The position numbers and the translations under genes were made by a program. The notes beneath the pieces are model-generated. The model was given only the letters and a program-made list of their open reading frames with translations. It was not told the DNA's origin and ran no database searches. A stretch of 64,000 nt of DNA from Chiridota heheva (Eukaryota > Echinodermata > Holothuroidea > Apodida > Chiridotidae), in NCBI GenBank assembly GCA_020152595.1, contig JAIGNY010001834.1:787001-851000 (forward strand), written 5' to 3'. Positions 62,142 to 64,000 of this stretch are shown piece by piece; positions within the stretch are counted from its first letter, which is position 1, and every line of letters begins with the position of its first letter.

Positions 62142-62284
62142 CATTCTTCTTTGAGGTTTCAGAAGAGGTCTGTTAAACCCATTCATTTTATGGTAGAGTC
62201 CACAAGCGTTGCATAAATAATGGCCTGTACCATCTCGTCGCCAAAGAGGGGTAGATATTGCACCACAATTCACACATTCCCGAC
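62142..62284 (-). CDS. GATA4/5/6: GATA N-terminal zinc finger, exon version A
   Basis: The exon has an acceptor ending aatttcag and starts with two bases of a split codon. It then encodes 47 codons, [18 protein letters not shown] through [14 protein letters not shown] to [12 protein letters not shown], and ends phase 0 before gtgagt. The CxNC-x17-CNAC zinc ligands are complete and the tail has the near-invariant NRPL. Joined to the C-finger exon it gives KPQRRM-SGSRREG, which aligns with vertebrate KPQRRLSASRRVG. This is the canonical version. The next copy begins 72 bp downstream. Confidence 0.95.
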
Positions 62285-62424
62285 CTGAAATTAGACATGG
62301 AAAATTTGGGCCTAACAATGCAACTTAGTCCGTCAATTTGGAGGGAAATCATATCGTCCTAAGACGCACTTCTAAGCACAGCGAACCCCCCCCCCCCCCT
62401 ACCCTCCAGCCAGTCGGCAAAAAT

Positions 62425-64000
62425 GGTCTCAAAATCCTTAACCAGAAAACTCAAAAGTTTAGTGGTTCCGATGCATTCTTTCATTGTTGATTGATTTTCA
62501 AGTTTTATAGCATTGCATATCATGAAATATGCTAAAAAATACATATACATACATTAATAAAAAAGAACCTGTTGACAATACTTAAAAGTATGATGCAAAA
62601 CATGCATACGGTCGCATATTTATCACTGTTTTAAGAATTTTACATAAAGCCCCACCTACATGACGTCACTACCAAACCAATAGGTCACATATGCAAACCA
62701 TAACTCACCTACAGTATACCACATATGACATGTGTGCAATGTGTTTTTTGTAGCATTTTCACATTGAGGTACACATGTTAGTGATATAACCAGTTGACAA
62801 CATTAGCATGTACAAAATACCTGAAAAATAACATGCAAGTATGATGCAAACAGACATATGGTTGCTACGAATTTATCACATTTTCAAGATTGTTTTATAT
62901 TATATTAAGACCCCCCTCCCCCTCCCCCCCCCCCACCTCCCACTTTGCAATATGCATGACATCACAACCAAAAACAATAGGGCACACAAACAGACAATGG
63001 GATATCTGTGTACAATATTATGTCCTGTATCCAATGTATTGTCCTTGAGTTACTGTGTTAACAATCTTTTTTCAGCAAAACCGTATTTAGCCCTGCCCAC
63101 CATGTATATTAATTATATTTAACAATTTTATACCATGAATATGTATACACTAGCTAACAACATAAATATACCATGTATGAATGAAAACAGACATGTAGTT
63201 GTTAAAATATAAGCATTTCACGATTTTTACATTAAGTCCCGCCTACTCATTGATATGCATGGCATTAGCACCAAAACCAACATGGTACATATACTGCCCA
63301 TGTGCTATCTGTGTACGAAATATGACATAAATGCAGTGTATCGTTCTTGAGATACCGTGTTAACAAGCTCTTTTCAGTAAAATCATTTTAAGCCACGCCT
63401 ACTATGCATACTGATGAATATAAACGTTTTTATACCACGAACATGTAGACACTAACTAACAACATAAATATACCAAGTATGAAACAAAACAGGGGTGTGG
63501 TTGTTAAAATAGGAAAAATTAATGATTTTTACATTAAGCTCCGCCTACTCATTGATATGCATGACATCACCACCAAAACCAATATATACGGATCATGGGC
63601 TATCTGTCTACCAAATATGGCATGAATCTATTTTATCATTCTTTAAATATCATGTTTACAAATTCGTTTCAGCAAAATCATATTAAGCCCCGCCCACTTT
63701 ACATGGTAATAAAATTCAACGCTTTCATTCCATGAACATGTACACACCAGCTAACATCATGATTAAATCAAATATGAAACAAAACAGACATGTGGTTGGG
63801 ATGATGAGCATTTCAAAATGTGTACATTAGGCCCCGCCTACTAATTAATATGCATGACATCACCACCAAAAACAATAGGGAACATCTACAGACCATGGGC
63901 TATCTGTGTACTAAATATGGCATCAATGTAGTGTATTGTTCTTGTTATACTGTGTTAACAAGCTCTTTTCAGAACAATCATATTAAGCCCCGCCCACTAC
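62425..64000. repeat. 300-bp tandem repeat array 2 (runs off the window)
   Basis: The array has the same GTGGTTCCGATGC head (62462) and the same unit words as array 1. Landmarks such as CAAGCTCTTTTCAG fall near 63062, 63364, 63660 and 63959, a period of 296-302 bp, in the same orientation as array 1. The array lies in the GATA intron upstream of the N-finger exons and continues past the right edge. Confidence 0.9.

Larger units (their letters stand above)
44172..62284 (-). other. GATA4/5/6: Gene span: GATA4/5/6-class transcription factor, 3' exons (5' end outside window)
   Basis: Minus-strand exons in transcript order are 62284-62142 (N-finger version A), 62069-61927 (N-finger version B), 50456-50331 (C-finger), 45225-44974 and 44534-44172. 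With one N-finger exon they give 293 residues. The protein is a nuclear DNA-binding factor recognising WGATAR. Class 4/5/6 is indicated by KPQRR after the N-finger (1/2/3 class has KPKRR) and by [34 protein letters not shown] (1/2/3 class has RPLTMKKEGIQTRNRK). Members specify endoderm and heart in vertebrates and gut endoderm in echinoderms (GATAe). Introns are 72 bp, 11.6 kb (11.5 kb from B), 5.1 kb and 0.4 kb. The transactivation N-terminus must lie beyond 64000. Confidence 0.96.

Noticed and set aside
62285-64000. Upstream GATA coding exon
   Set aside because: No open segment with an activation-domain sequence and a phase-1 donor is found before the window ends; the region is repeat array.

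Overview
The window looks like a gene-poor, AT-rich and repeat-dense stretch of an invertebrate animal genome. A non-vertebrate deuterostome (hemichordate or echinoderm) is my best guess; that rests on the two genes' sequences and on the repeat types, not on a diagnostic marker. Only two real protein genes are visible, both partial and both split into exons with good GT-AG junctions.

Left third (81-24526, + strand): the last seven coding exons of squalene synthase (FDFT1). They join in frame into 369 residues that carry both aspartate-rich catalytic motifs and end in a C-terminal membrane anchor. The N-terminus lies left of the window. The introns hold five minisatellites, a DNA transposon of about 3.7 kb with long inverted termini and a decayed coding region, LINE and SINE remnants, MITEs, and a CpG-rich block built from degenerate CCGTACGG-type units.

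Middle (24527-44171): about 19.6 kb of intergenic DNA between the two converging 3' ends. It contains MITEs, a degraded minus-strand pseudogene of a repeat-associated invertebrate protein family, a 21-bp array that repeats a YY1-like GCCGCCATTTT site, a (TA)n tract of about 530 bp, a 27-bp TGACGTG array, a tRNA-derived SINE and a LINE remnant. No third host gene is visible.

Right third (44172-62284, - strand, continuing past 64000): the 3' part of a GATA4/5/6-class transcription factor. It has two last exons (C-terminal region), the C-terminal zinc-finger exon and, most notably, two intact copies of the N-terminal zinc-finger exon. The two copies are each 143 bp long and 72 bp apart. Reading-frame arithmetic says a transcript must use exactly one of them, so they look like mutually exclusive exons encoding two versions of the N-finger. 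The differences are mostly synonymous, and all four amino-acid changes fall in the tail of the finger. Large introns carry MITEs, a hAT-like element, a tandem array with consensus DR1 nuclear-receptor sites, and two arrays of a 300-bp repeat.

FDFT1 and GATA4 are also near neighbours in human (8p23.1), so the pairing may be an old linkage. Here the genes converge, whereas in human they point the same way.
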